From Faecalicatena_A orotica (GTDB taxonomy: Bacteria; Bacillota; Clostridia; Lachnospirales; Lachnospiraceae): a stretch of 64,000 bases of DNA. A program made the position numbers and the translations under genes. The DNA is taken from the NCBI RefSeq assembly GCF_040545875.1, contig NZ_JBEPMR010000001.1, one strand, 5' to 3'. Below, piece after piece: positions 1-8,047 of this stretch. The notes beneath the pieces are model-generated. The model was not told the DNA's origin, searched no databases, and saw nothing but the letters and a program-made list of their open reading frames with translations. Each line of letters begins with the position of its first letter. Within the stretch, counting starts at the first letter, position 1.

Positions 1-201
1 TTCCTCAACGACTTCCTTCTCTGCATAAACCGCGTAATCACATGTCTCATGATCCATGATTACCTTAATATTATCTGATGTTCCGAAATGATTCTTGCAT
101 GCGCTGATAAGTGAATTCTCGATCGCATCCATCATTGTTTCTTTACTGATGTTCTTTTCCTGCTCAAGAATATTCAATGCTTCCAATAATTCTGTATTCA
201 T
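1..201 (-). CDS. nusA: Transcription termination/antitermination factor NusA (5' part only)
   Basis: The first 67 codons of a minus-strand gene are visible; the rest lies off the left edge. The translated start, MNTELLEALNILEQEKNI, followed by a segment about enabling ENSLISACK, is the typical NusA N-terminal domain that binds RNA polymerase. The start at 201 has an AGGAGG-like site about 8 nt upstream. NusA modulates pausing, Rho-independent termination and antitermination. It directly follows rimP with a 17-nt gap, the rimP-nusA order conserved across Firmicutes, which supports the call. The family identity is inferred from this short N-terminus plus context. Confidence 0.9.
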   Translation of the reverse strand, partial: MNTELLEALNILEQEKNISKETMMDAIENSLISACKNHFGTSDNIKVIMDHETCDYAVYAEKEVVEE

Positions 202-218
202 TATTATTTCCTCCTAAA

Positions 219-686
219 TTAAAAATCCAAAGCTAAGCGAATAAGCGCAATCTCACTTTTATCGAATGTCTGAATAGACTCATCCTCGTATTCTATCGTT
301 ACAGTGTTCTTGTCATAATCCTTCAATATTCCTACGAATTCTTTCTGGCGGTCGATTGCCCGGTATGTCCGGATCTCAACTTCTTCTCCCAGGCTTCTTT
401 TGAAGTCCTTCTCTTTTTTCAACGGTCTCCCAAGTCCCGGAGAACTCACCTCAAAGATATAAGTATCTTCAATATAATCCTTTTCATCCAGAATATCCGA
501 GAATTTCCTGCTTACTATCTCACAGTCATCCACTGTAATCCCGCCCGGCTTATCAATATAAGCCCGCAAATACCAGGTACCAGCCTCCTTCACATATTCC
601 ACATCTACCAGTTCAAACTCCAGATCCTTCACAATCGGCTCTAAAAGTTCTTCTGTCTGCTGTTCATACTGTTCTCTTCTTGACAC
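219..686 (-). CDS. rimP: Ribosome maturation factor RimP
   Basis: A 155-residue protein needed for late 30S subunit maturation. The family signatures are visible: an N-terminal domain with the segment LEFELVDVEYVKEAG, the central PGGITVDDCEIVSR stretch and the SSPGLGRPL motif around residues 82-90, then an SH3-like C-terminal domain. The start is a GTG at 686 preceded by AAAGGAG at 6-nt spacing, so GTG initiation is well supported. It is followed by nusA after 17 nt, the usual rimP-nusA operon head. Length is normal for the family. Confidence 0.95.
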   Translation of the reverse strand: MSRREQYEQQTEELLEPIVKDLEFELVDVEYVKEAGTWYLRAYIDKPGGITVDDCEIVSRKFSDILDEKDYIEDTYIFEVSSPGLGRPLKKEKDFKRSLGEEVEIRTYRAIDRQKEFVGILKDYDKNTVTIEYEDESIQTFDKSEIALIRLALDF

Positions 687-769
687 GCTATACTCCTTTT
701 CTCTGCATTTACTATACTATTATAATCGTTATAATAAGCTGACCGGCTGGCATTGCCCTTAGCAACAAA

Positions 770-795
770 GAAGAGTGAACTTTCGTTCACTCTTC
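770..795 (-). terminator. Hairpin downstream of the MATE gene
   Basis: A perfect 11-bp stem (770-780 with 785-795) encloses a 4-base loop. On the minus strand it is followed by TTTGTTG, a weak U-rich tail. It lies 100 nt beyond the stop of the MATE gene and is probably its terminator. The rest of 687-900 shows only AT-rich sequence, including TATAAT-like boxes ahead of rimP. Confidence 0.55.
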
Positions 796-900
796 TGCCG
801 GGTTCCTATGTAACTGTTGTCAAGTATAGCACCTTTTTCCAGTAATTGCAAGAGGTAATTCTCAATTATACAGACAATTGCATCTGCTGAATCACTGCTG

Positions 901-2271
901 TCATACTTCAACAGCACACTGAAACGTTTTTAATTCTTTATGTAGATATACCGCCATGAATACGGCGACAACTGCGGACATCACATCCGCGATTGGCTGG
1001 GCATACAAAATCCCGCCTATTCTCCAAACAAGGGGAAGGAACAAGATAACCGGTACAAAACAGATTCCCTGCCTTAAGGCTCCCAGAATGAAACCTTCCC
1101 TCGCTTTTCCCAGCGCGAGGAAAAGCGAAGAATATACAGTATAAAATCCGAAAAATATAAACGATATTCCGTTTGCTGTCAATGCTTTTCGTCCTACACG
1201 GATCATCTCTATATCATTTTTCGTAAATTGTTCCATTATTTTACCTGAAAAAACCGCCGCCATGATTCCATAAAATATGCAAAAAGCTGTTGACCAAAGA
1301 ATCATTGTTTTAATTGCCTCCTGCAGCCTTTTGTACTTCCCTGCCCCGTAATTATAACCCGCAATTGGCTGGAACCCTTTGATAAACCCGAACACCATCA
1401 GGCTTCCCATAGAAATGATCCTTGTTACATCCCCCATACCGGCAATCACAGAATCGCCATATTCATATCTTTTCGCCTGCATGCTGATCAGCGCGATCGA
1501 AAGACTCGTCAATAGCTGGAAAACCAATGTCGGAATTCCGATTTTAAATATCTCAGACATAATCTGCCTTGAAAAACAGCATTTTCTTAAGCTGAAACTG
1601 AAATTGCTTTTTTTACTATGTATATAAAAGATATATACCAGTGAGGATATAATCTGCGAGATTGCCGTCGCCACTGCTGCACCCGCAATGCCTAAATGGA
1701 ATGCATAGATAAAAACCGGATCTAGAATTATATTCAGCAGTGCTCCTGCAAGTAATGCACACATTGTCGTTTTTGCAGCGCCTTCGCTTGTCACAATATT
1801 ATTCATTGTAACGTTAAAAACATTGAATATAGACGAAATAATATAGATACTCGTATAAGTTACGGCATATGGCAGTATGCTCTCTGTTGCACCTAAAAGT
1901 CTTAAAATTGGATTCAGAAACATAACTGTCACCAAAATTATAACCGCTCCGACAGCAATACTGCTGTACAGAGCTGTACTTGCCACCCGGTCTGCCATTT
2001 CCTTATCGCCAAGTCCCAGCAGTCTGGATATATAGGACGCTGCCCCATTACCGAACAGCAGCCCTAAGCCGACCACTACCTGCCCGATCGGAAATGCAAC
2101 AGTAATCGCCCCTGTCTGGCTTGTGCCCAGCCCTCCGACAAAGTAGGCATCTGCAAGGTTATATAAGGCATTTACCATCATACCTATCATCGTAGGAAGA
2201 CCCAATGCCAGAAGTGCTCTTGGTATCGGTGCACATCCCAGCAGTTCCGTTTTTTTATTACATTCACTCAT
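901..2271 (-). CDS. MATE family multidrug/Na+-coupled efflux transporter
   Basis: A 456-residue integral membrane protein with the 12-helix, two-bundle organisation of MATE exporters. The N-terminal segment IPRALLALGLPTMIGMMVNAL and the 'YNLADAYFVGGLGTSQTGA' motif are characteristic. MATE proteins export cationic drugs or metabolites using Na+ or H+ gradients. An upstream in-frame ATG exists at 2295, but AAGGAG sits 8 nt before the ATG at 2271, so that start is chosen. It is divergent from a PadR-type regulator (2391-2924) across a region with two palindromes, an arrangement typical of repressor-controlled drug efflux. The natural substrate cannot be read from sequence. Confidence 0.9.
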   Translation of the reverse strand: MSECNKKTELLGCAPIPRALLALGLPTMIGMMVNALYNLADAYFVGGLGTSQTGAITVAFPIGQVVVGLGLLFGNGAASYISRLLGLGDKEMADRVASTALYSSIAVGAVIILVTVMFLNPILRLLGATESILPYAVTYTSIYIISSIFNVFNVTMNNIVTSEGAAKTTMCALLAGALLNIILDPVFIYAFHLGIAGAAVATAISQIISSLVYIFYIHSKKSNFSFSLRKCCFSRQIMSEIFKIGIPTLVFQLLTSLSIALISMQAKRYEYGDSVIAGMGDVTRIISMGSLMVFGFIKGFQPIAGYNYGAGKYKRLQEAIKTMILWSTAFCIFYGIMAAVFSGKIMEQFTKNDIEMIRVGRKALTANGISFIFFGFYTVYSSLFLALGKAREGFILGALRQGICFVPVILFLPLVWRIGGILYAQPIADVMSAVVAVFMAVYLHKELKTFQCAVEV

Positions 2272-2304
2272 ATTTACTTCTCCTTCTCTTGACATGGAAA
2301 ATAG

Positions 2305-2365
2305 AATATAGTACTATATTTTATAGTATTCGGCCGTACGGCATATACTACTATAATTTATAGTA
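2305..2365. promoter_or_regulatory. Divergent operator region with two palindromes (PadR-MATE)
   Basis: Two perfect palindromes lie between the divergent genes: AATATAGTACTATATT at 2305-2320 and TACTATAATTTATAGTA at 2349-2365, with a further ATAGTATT half-site at 2323-2330. They share the TAGTA/TACTA core. The placement within both promoters suggests binding sites for the adjacent PadR-type regulator; this is inference from position and symmetry. Confidence 0.6.
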
Positions 2366-2390
2366 CTTGTCAAGAAAAAAGGAGAACCTT

Positions 2391-2924
2391 ATGGCAACAA
2401 TAGACCTAATCGTATTGGGAATGATAAAAAAAGATGCTTTAAGCGCTTATGATATTCAGAAATTAGTGGAATACCGAAATATATCGAAGTGGGTAAAGAT
2501 CAGCACACCGTCCATTTATAAAAAAGTAATCCAGCTTGAAGAAAAAGGATATATCAAAGGCAGCATAGTAAAAGAAGGGAAAATGGCTGAAAAGACAGTC
2601 TATACCCTGACAGACAGCGGGGCAAATGAATTTGAAAGGCTTATGTTGGAAATAGCCTCCAAACCCATTCATATATTTTTAGACTTTAACGCCGTAATAG
2701 TAAATCTAACCAGCCTTTCACCTGAAAATCAAAAGTCATGCTTAACAGAAATAGAGGATCAGGTAAAAACACTAAAGACATATCTGAAAGAAAACATCAG
2801 CATAAAAGAAAACCTTCCAGAAATACCTGAAACGGGTATGGCGGTCCTGAAACAACAGTTTATGCTTACACAGGCAATCGAAACCTGGATTACTTCACTG
2901 AAACAAGATTTGCATACCTCCTGA
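2391..2924 (+). CDS. PadR family transcriptional regulator
   Basis: A 177-residue regulator. The N-terminal half is a winged helix starting MATIDLIVLGMIKKDALSAY, with the PadR-type 'SIYKKVIQLEEKGYI' recognition region and a 'YTLTDSGANEF' wing. The C-terminal half is helical and would form the dimerising domain of the PadR/Vir_act_alpha_C type. The ATG at 2391 follows GGAG at about 6 nt; an upstream in-frame TTG has no good site. It is divergent from the MATE exporter, so the likely role is repression of that exporter and itself until an inducer binds. Confidence 0.88.
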   Translation: MATIDLIVLGMIKKDALSAYDIQKLVEYRNISKWVKISTPSIYKKVIQLEEKGYIKGSIVKEGKMAEKTVYTLTDSGANEFERLMLEIASKPIHIFLDFNAVIVNLTSLSPENQKSCLTEIEDQVKTLKTYLKENISIKENLPEIPETGMAVLKQQFMLTQAIETWITSLKQDLHTS

Positions 2925-2929
2925 CATCA

Positions 2930-2965
2930 CGTATCCATTCACACTTTTTTCCGTGAATGGATACG
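2930..2965. terminator. Hairpin between convergent genes
   Basis: A perfect 13-bp stem (2930-2942 with 2953-2965) starts 6 nt after the padR stop and before the stop of the convergent repeat-protein gene. The T-run lies in the loop rather than after the stem, so it is an atypical terminator; it may simply separate the two convergent units. Confidence 0.45.
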
Positions 2966-3008
2966 CTGTTCTATCTGGGATTTCATTTCATACATGCAGG
3001 CATATTCT

Positions 3009-3419
3009 TTATAAGACAATTGCTTCCAATCGTTCCACTCTATATCTTAAACCTTCTACATTCATTGACCTGACTTCCCTCCTGAGCTGACAAATATCCT
3101 CTTTTAACTCATGATAATGCATGTTGGATTTTTCCTGAACACGGTCTACTTCTGATAAAATAACATTTTCCGCGTACCTTAAATCTTCCTTTGTAACCAA
3201 ATCTGCGATGTCGTCCTTCGTCACCATATTCCGAATATCTTCTTTCGTCGCCATATTCAGCATGTCTTCCTTTGTTGCCATGTTCTGAATATCTTCTTTC
3301 GTCGCCATATTCCGAATATCTTCTTTCGTTGCCATATTCAGCACAACATCTCTCTTTAGTGCCTCGAATTTAGAGTCCATCATCTCCGATAATGCATTTA
3401 ATAATTCTTTTTCTGCCAT
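3009..3419 (-). CDS. Small coiled-coil protein with 9-residue repeats, unknown function
   Basis: A 136-residue protein of no recognised function. Residues 29-82 are six consecutive 9-residue units of the type MATKEDIRN, the last two degenerate (MVTKDDIAD, LVTKEDLRY). They are flanked by charged, probably helical segments, including a C-terminal region rich in E, R and L (LRREVRSMNVEGLRYRVERL). The whole protein is hydrophilic, without signal peptide or membrane segment, and predicted by eye to be an elongated helix or coiled coil. The ATG at 3419 has GGGAGAGG upstream. It is a single-gene unit with its own candidate promoter. Similar repeat proteins occur in Firmicutes and their phages, but I assign no role. 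Confidence 0.75.
   Translation of the reverse strand: MAEKELLNALSEMMDSKFEALKRDVVLNMATKEDIRNMATKEDIQNMATKEDMLNMATKEDIRNMVTKDDIADLVTKEDLRYAENVILSEVDRVQEKSNMHYHELKEDICQLRREVRSMNVEGLRYRVERLEAIVL
3174..3335 (-). repeat. In-frame 27-bp tandem repeats
   Basis: Six in-frame 27-bp units encode the 9-residue repeats; the first four are nearly identical at nucleotide level and the last two have diverged. The unit size keeps the reading frame, so copy number can change without breaking the gene. Confidence 0.85.
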
Positions 3420-3749
3420 AAAACCTCTCCCTTTCTGAATAGTTCCTGCTTTTGAAACACTGCATTTCTCTCCCTGCCATGCTTCATAGCCTGATTTTTT
3501 GCCCTGTATCCTGGATTACCCTATCCTTCTCTTTGGGCAGCCCTCCCTGTCAATGTATATATTATAATATGGTCAGACTATCTGCGCAATCAGTTACAAC
3601 TTCAATTTCAGCAGGAAGCTGATGGATAATACCGTCAGGCGCACATAAAAAGGAGCATAAAACAGCCGGATTACAACTGTTTCATGCTCCTCCTTATATT
3701 TTCTTATAAACACACCCAGCCTATTTTAAACCTGTTCTAAAACTTCCGG
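3420..3749 (-). promoter_or_regulatory. Intergenic stretch with candidate promoter at 3561-3589
   Basis: This 330-base non-coding stretch holds the parC terminator (3647-3691) and, on the minus strand, a possible sigma-A promoter TTGCGC-N17-TATAAT at 3561-3589, which would give a leader of about 135 nt for the repeat protein. The -35 box is weak. Nothing else is evident. Confidence 0.4.
3647..3691 (-). terminator. Rho-independent terminator of parE-parC
   Basis: Arms at 3651-3665 and 3677-3691 form a 15-bp stem whose only irregular pair is a G-U wobble in the minus-strand RNA, followed by five U residues. It lies about 60 nt after the parC stop and clearly serves that operon. Confidence 0.85.
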
Positions 3750-5993
3750 CTAATTACGTGTTTTCGTCCCCAGAGTGTCTCTGCGCCCTTGTCTTAAACG
3801 GTTCAGGGTTACTTCTTTTTCTCCGTATGTTACCTTCGATTCCGTTCCTTCTTCAAATAAGTAGATGTTCTCCAGTTCATCGTTCTTCTGGAGCTTAATT
3901 CCTCTAACTCCCACTGCGCCCTTTTTCTTTTCCGGAATCTCTTCCACCGGAAATCTCAGGAAATATCCGCCTTTTGTCTGGAGTACCACATTCTGGTTCT
4001 CTGTTACAACGTTTACACTGATCAGGGTGTCTTCTTCCTGCAGTTTTGTTGCAGCAATCGTCCGCTTTGCCACCTGGAACTCTGTTCCTTCCACTTTCTT
4101 AATCATTCCCTGTTTTGTTGCAAACAGAAGCTTTGCAAAGCGCATCTGCTCCGCATCACAGACCATGATGATCTGTTCCTCGCTGCTGGAGTAGTTGCTT
4201 ACATTATCTATCGGTGTTCCTTTATCACGGAACTTTCCATATGGCAGATCCAGCATCTTTACCTGATGCATTCTTCCTGAATCTGTAAAGATACAGATTT
4301 TTCCGGTATTCATACAGTGGACAACATATTTATTTTCACTGTCTGCAGCCTCTTTATTTCTCTCATATGCAGCCACGTCAATTGTCTTGGCATAGCCGAA
4401 ACGATCCATCAGAAAAACAACTTCCTGTTCTTCGATCTTCTTCTCTTCAAAAACGGCTTCTTCCGCATTCTCAATCGCAGTGCGGCGCTTTCTTCCATAT
4501 TCTTTCTTGTAAGACTCCAATTCTCCGATGATCAGGTCCGCCATAGAGTCATAATTATTCAGGATATCTTCATAGCGGGCAATATTCTTCACTGTCTCGT
4601 CGTGTTCTTTCTGGAGAGCCTCAATTTCCAGCCCGATCAGTTTATACAGACGCATCTCCAGGATAGCTGTCGCCTGACGTTCTGTAAATCTGAGGAGGGA
4701 TGCCATTTTTTTTGAAATCCTTGACTTAAAAGTGATGTTGTCAGTCACACCATTCACAAGACATGCCCGGGCGTCTTTTACAGATTTACTTCCCCTCAGG
4801 ATTTCGATAATCAGGTCGATGACGTCACATGCCTTGATCAGCCCTTCCTGTACCTCCCGCTTTTCCTGTTCCTTCGCAAGCAGTGTCGTGTACTTTCTGG
4901 TCATCAGCTCAAACTGGAAGTCCACATGATGTTCAATGATAGCCTTTAGCCCCAGTGTTTCCGGCCGGTTATCCGCAACTGCGAGCATATTCACACCAAA
5001 GGTGTCTTCCAGCCTTGTTTTCTTGTAAAGCATATTTTTCAGATTCTCTACATCAGCACCTTTTTTCAATTCTATGACAATTCGGATTCCTTCTTTAGAT
5101 GACTGGTTGGAAATATCGACGATATCATTCGTCTTTTTGGTTTCTACCAAATTGCAGACATCGTTGAGGAACTTCCCGATACCGCTTCCAATCATCGTAT
5201 ATGGTATTTCCGTAATGACAAGCTGCTTCTTGCCGCCTTTTAGCTCCTCTACTTCCACCTTGCCGCGCAGCTTGATCTTTCCCTGCCCGGTCTCATAAAT
5301 ATTCAGCAGGTCGTCCTTGTTGACTACAATGCCCCCGGTCGGGAAATCCGGCCCTTTGATATATTTCATCAGCTGTTTAGTACTGATCTGGTCGTTCTTC
5401 ATATATGCCTTCACAGCGTCGATCACTTCACACAGGTTATGCGTAGGGATACTGGTCGCCATACCCACGGCAATCCCCTCTGCGCCATTGATCAGCAGGT
5501 TCGGCACGCGGACAGGCAGGACAATCGGTTCTTTTTCCGTCTCATCAAAGTTCGGGCCAAAATCAATGATATTTTTATCCAGATCTGCCAGATATGCTTC
5601 CTGCGTGAATTTTGTGAGCCTTGCCTCTGTGTAACGCATGGCAGCAGCTCCATCCCCCTCAATGGAGCCAAAGTTACCATGTCCGTCTACGAGGATCATT
5701 CCTTTTTTAAATTCCTGAGCCATGACTACAAGCGATTCATAGATGGAGCTGTCACCGTGGGGATGGTATTTACCCATCGTATCCCCGACTATACGGGCAC
5801 ACTTTCTGTAAGGCCTGTCATAACGGATGCCAAGCTCGTACATATCATACAGAGTCCTGCGCTGTACCGGCTTTAAGCCATCCCTTACATCAGGCAGTGC
5901 TCTTGCGATAATAACACTCATGGCATAATCTATATAAGATTTCTTCATAACCTCTGAATATTCGGTTCTGATAATCTGTGATTCACTACTCAT
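3750..5993 (-). CDS. parC: DNA topoisomerase IV subunit A (ParC/GyrA family)
   Basis: A 747-residue type IIA topoisomerase subunit that cuts and rejoins DNA. The winged-helix region and quinolone-target segment HPHGDSSIYE are at about residues 77-86, and the active-site tyrosine is Y121 in AAAMRYTEARL. A long coiled-coil tower and a short beta-pinwheel C-terminal domain follow. The C-terminal domain has only a degenerate GyrA-box-like segment (KKKGAVGVRGIKL), which together with the parE-parC order favours topoisomerase IV over gyrase. Ser82/Glu86 are the usual quinolone-sensitive residues. The start at 5993 has CAGGAG upstream, 36 nt after parE. A gyrA-type annotation is the alternative. Confidence 0.88.
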   Translation of the reverse strand: MSSESQIIRTEYSEVMKKSYIDYAMSVIIARALPDVRDGLKPVQRRTLYDMYELGIRYDRPYRKCARIVGDTMGKYHPHGDSSIYESLVVMAQEFKKGMILVDGHGNFGSIEGDGAAAMRYTEARLTKFTQEAYLADLDKNIIDFGPNFDETEKEPIVLPVRVPNLLINGAEGIAVGMATSIPTHNLCEVIDAVKAYMKNDQISTKQLMKYIKGPDFPTGGIVVNKDDLLNIYETGQGKIKLRGKVEVEELKGGKKQLVITEIPYTMIGSGIGKFLNDVCNLVETKKTNDIVDISNQSSKEGIRIVIELKKGADVENLKNMLYKKTRLEDTFGVNMLAVADNRPETLGLKAIIEHHVDFQFELMTRKYTTLLAKEQEKREVQEGLIKACDVIDLIIEILRGSKSVKDARACLVNGVTDNITFKSRISKKMASLLRFTERQATAILEMRLYKLIGLEIEALQKEHDETVKNIARYEDILNNYDSMADLIIGELESYKKEYGRKRRTAIENAEEAVFEEKKIEEQEVVFLMDRFGYAKTIDVAAYERNKEAADSENKYVVHCMNTGKICIFTDSGRMHQVKMLDLPYGKFRDKGTPIDNVSNYSSSEEQIIMVCDAEQMRFAKLLFATKQGMIKKVEGTEFQVAKRTIAATKLQEEDTLISVNVVTENQNVVLQTKGGYFLRFPVEEIPEKKKGAVGVRGIKLQKNDELENIYLFEEGTESKVTYGEKEVTLNRLRQGRRDTLGTKTRN

Positions 5994-6029
5994 TCTTTTT
6001 TCTCCTGTTTCTCAAATACGCCCCTGCTT

Positions 6030-7952
6030 TTAGATATCTAACTCTGCATCTGCAGCATTTTCATATATAAAACTACGCCTCGGCGGCACCTCTGTCCCCA
6101 TCAGCATCTCAGTTACACTCGATGCCATGCGTGCATCCTCGATCTCTACGAGCCTCAAAAGCCGTGTCTCCGGGTCCAGTGTCGTCTCCCAGAGCTGGTC
6201 CGCATCCATCTCACCAAGACCTTTATATCTCTGGAGTGTAAACGGGCCTTCATGTGTTTTCCTGTATTTTTCCAGAGCCTTGTCATCGTACAGATACTCT
6301 TCCTCCCCCTTTTTAGGCATGACCTTATAAAGAGGCGGCATGGCAATATAGACATGACCCTCATAGATCAGCTCCGGCATAAAGCGGTAAAAAAGTGTAA
6401 GGAGCAGTGTGGAAATGTGAGCGCCGTCCACATCGGCATCGGCCATAATGATAATTTTATCATAGCGGAGTTTACTGATATCGAAATCGTTACCGTACCC
6501 CTCGGAAAATCCACATCCAAACGCATTGATCATCGTCTTGATCTCCGCATTTGCAAGTACCTTATCAATACTCGCCTTTTCCACGTTCAGGATCTTCCCG
6601 CGGATCGGGAGGATTGCCTGAAACATACGGTTTCTGGCCGTCTTCGCTGAACCTCCGGCAGAATCTCCTTCGACGATGAAGATTTCACATTTTTTCGCAT
6701 CCCTGCTCTCACAGTTAGCCAGTTTTCCATTACTGTCAAAAGAATACTTCTGTTTTGTCAGAAGATTCGTCTTTGCCTTTTCTTCTGTCTTTCTGATCTT
6801 GGCCGCCTTTTCCGCACAGGACAGCACCTTTTTCAGTGTATCCAGATTCCGGTCAAAATACAGTACAATCTCATCACCGGTCACTTTGCCAGCTGCCTTT
6901 GCTGCATCAGGGTTGTCCAGCTTCGTCTTTGTCTGCCCCTCAAACCGCGGGTCCGGGTGCTTAATCGATACAATCGCCGTCATACCGTTTCTGATGTCCG
7001 CCCCCGTAAAATTTGGATCCTTTTCTTTCAGGATTCCGAGTTCTTTCGCATACTGGTTCATCACCGTTGTAAAGGTTGTCTTAAAACCGGTCAGATGGGT
7101 TCCCCCTTCTGCATTGTAAATATTATTGCAGAATCCCAGCACATTCTCATGAAATTCATTGACATACTGAAGCGCCACCTCAACTTCAATGCCCTCGGAA
7201 GTTCCTTTATAATAAATCGGTTCATGGATCGTCTCCTTTTTCTGGTTCAGATCCTTGATAAACCCGATGATGCCATCCGGCTCATGGTATACAATATGCT
7301 CCTGTGTCTCCGCCCTCTTATCGTCAAATGTAATCGTAAGCTCCGGATTCAGATATGCTGTCTCATGAAGGCGGCTCTTCACTTCCTCCGAGCGGAATCT
7401 GGTCTTTTCAAAGATCGTATCGTCCGGGAGAAAATTCACCTTGGTCCCGGTCTTTCTCGTCCTGCCTATCACAGGGAGTAAACCATCCTCCAGCTCGATC
7501 ACCGGTATACCGCGCTCAAACCGGTCATGATGGATTTCCCCGTCCCTGAAAACCTGTACGTCCATATAAGCGGAAAGTGCATTGACGACAGATGAACCTA
7601 CGCCGTGGAGTCCGCCGCTTGTCTTATAAGCGGAATCGTCGAACTTCCCACCCGCATGAAGGGTAGTATAAACGATACGCTCTGCTGATACACCCTTTTT
7701 GTGCATGCCGACAGGGACGCCCCGGCCATTGTCCTCAATGGTTGCCGAGCCGTCCTTCTCCAGTGTCACATGAATCTGGGAACAATGCCCTGCCAGATGT
7801 TCATCCACGGCATTGTCCACGATTTCATAAATCAAATGATTCAGACCTTTTGTCGAAACACTTCCTATATACATACCGGGTCTTTTCCTGACTGCTTCGA
7901 GTCCCTCCAATACAGAAATACTGTCTGCATCATATGTATTTTTATTTCCCAT
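6030..7952 (-). CDS. parE: DNA topoisomerase IV subunit B (ParE/GyrB family)
   Basis: A 640-residue ATPase subunit. The GHKL ATP-binding motifs are visible: EIVDNAVDEH at residues 43-52, DNGRGVP at 74-80 and GGLHGVGSSVV at 113-123. The TOPRIM metal-binding motifs follow: EGDSAGGSAK near residue 430 and the ADADVDGAH segment near 500. The protein drives ATP-dependent strand passage with the ParC partner. The start at 7952 follows AAGGAGAGG at good spacing. It is first in a two-gene operon with parC and has a strong promoter at 7979-8007. The choice between GyrB and ParE rests mainly on pairing and on the location away from any dnaA locus. Confidence 0.88.
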   Translation of the reverse strand: MGNKNTYDADSISVLEGLEAVRKRPGMYIGSVSTKGLNHLIYEIVDNAVDEHLAGHCSQIHVTLEKDGSATIEDNGRGVPVGMHKKGVSAERIVYTTLHAGGKFDDSAYKTSGGLHGVGSSVVNALSAYMDVQVFRDGEIHHDRFERGIPVIELEDGLLPVIGRTRKTGTKVNFLPDDTIFEKTRFRSEEVKSRLHETAYLNPELTITFDDKRAETQEHIVYHEPDGIIGFIKDLNQKKETIHEPIYYKGTSEGIEVEVALQYVNEFHENVLGFCNNIYNAEGGTHLTGFKTTFTTVMNQYAKELGILKEKDPNFTGADIRNGMTAIVSIKHPDPRFEGQTKTKLDNPDAAKAAGKVTGDEIVLYFDRNLDTLKKVLSCAEKAAKIRKTEEKAKTNLLTKQKYSFDSNGKLANCESRDAKKCEIFIVEGDSAGGSAKTARNRMFQAILPIRGKILNVEKASIDKVLANAEIKTMINAFGCGFSEGYGNDFDISKLRYDKIIIMADADVDGAHISTLLLTLFYRFMPELIYEGHVYIAMPPLYKVMPKKGEEEYLYDDKALEKYRKTHEGPFTLQRYKGLGEMDADQLWETTLDPETRLLRLVEIEDARMASSVTEMLMGTEVPPRRSFIYENAADAELDI

Positions 7953-7978
7953 AGTCCCTCTCCTTTTTCATTCATCTC

Positions 7979-8007
7979 ATATTAGCACAAAATGTTAGGG
8001 CATTCAA
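7979..8007 (-). promoter_or_regulatory. Sigma-A promoter of parE-parC
   Basis: On the minus strand TTGAAT and TAATAT are separated by exactly 17 bases, ending about 27 nt before the parE ATG. Spacing and position are right; the -10 box is moderate. Confidence 0.6.
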
Positions 8008-8047
8008 GAATCGAATTATCAAACTCCCCCGGGACCATCACGGAACA

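Noticed and set aside
3174..3335. Possible CRISPR-like direct repeats
   Set aside because: The 27-bp units are contiguous without spacers and lie in frame inside a coding sequence; no cas genes are present.
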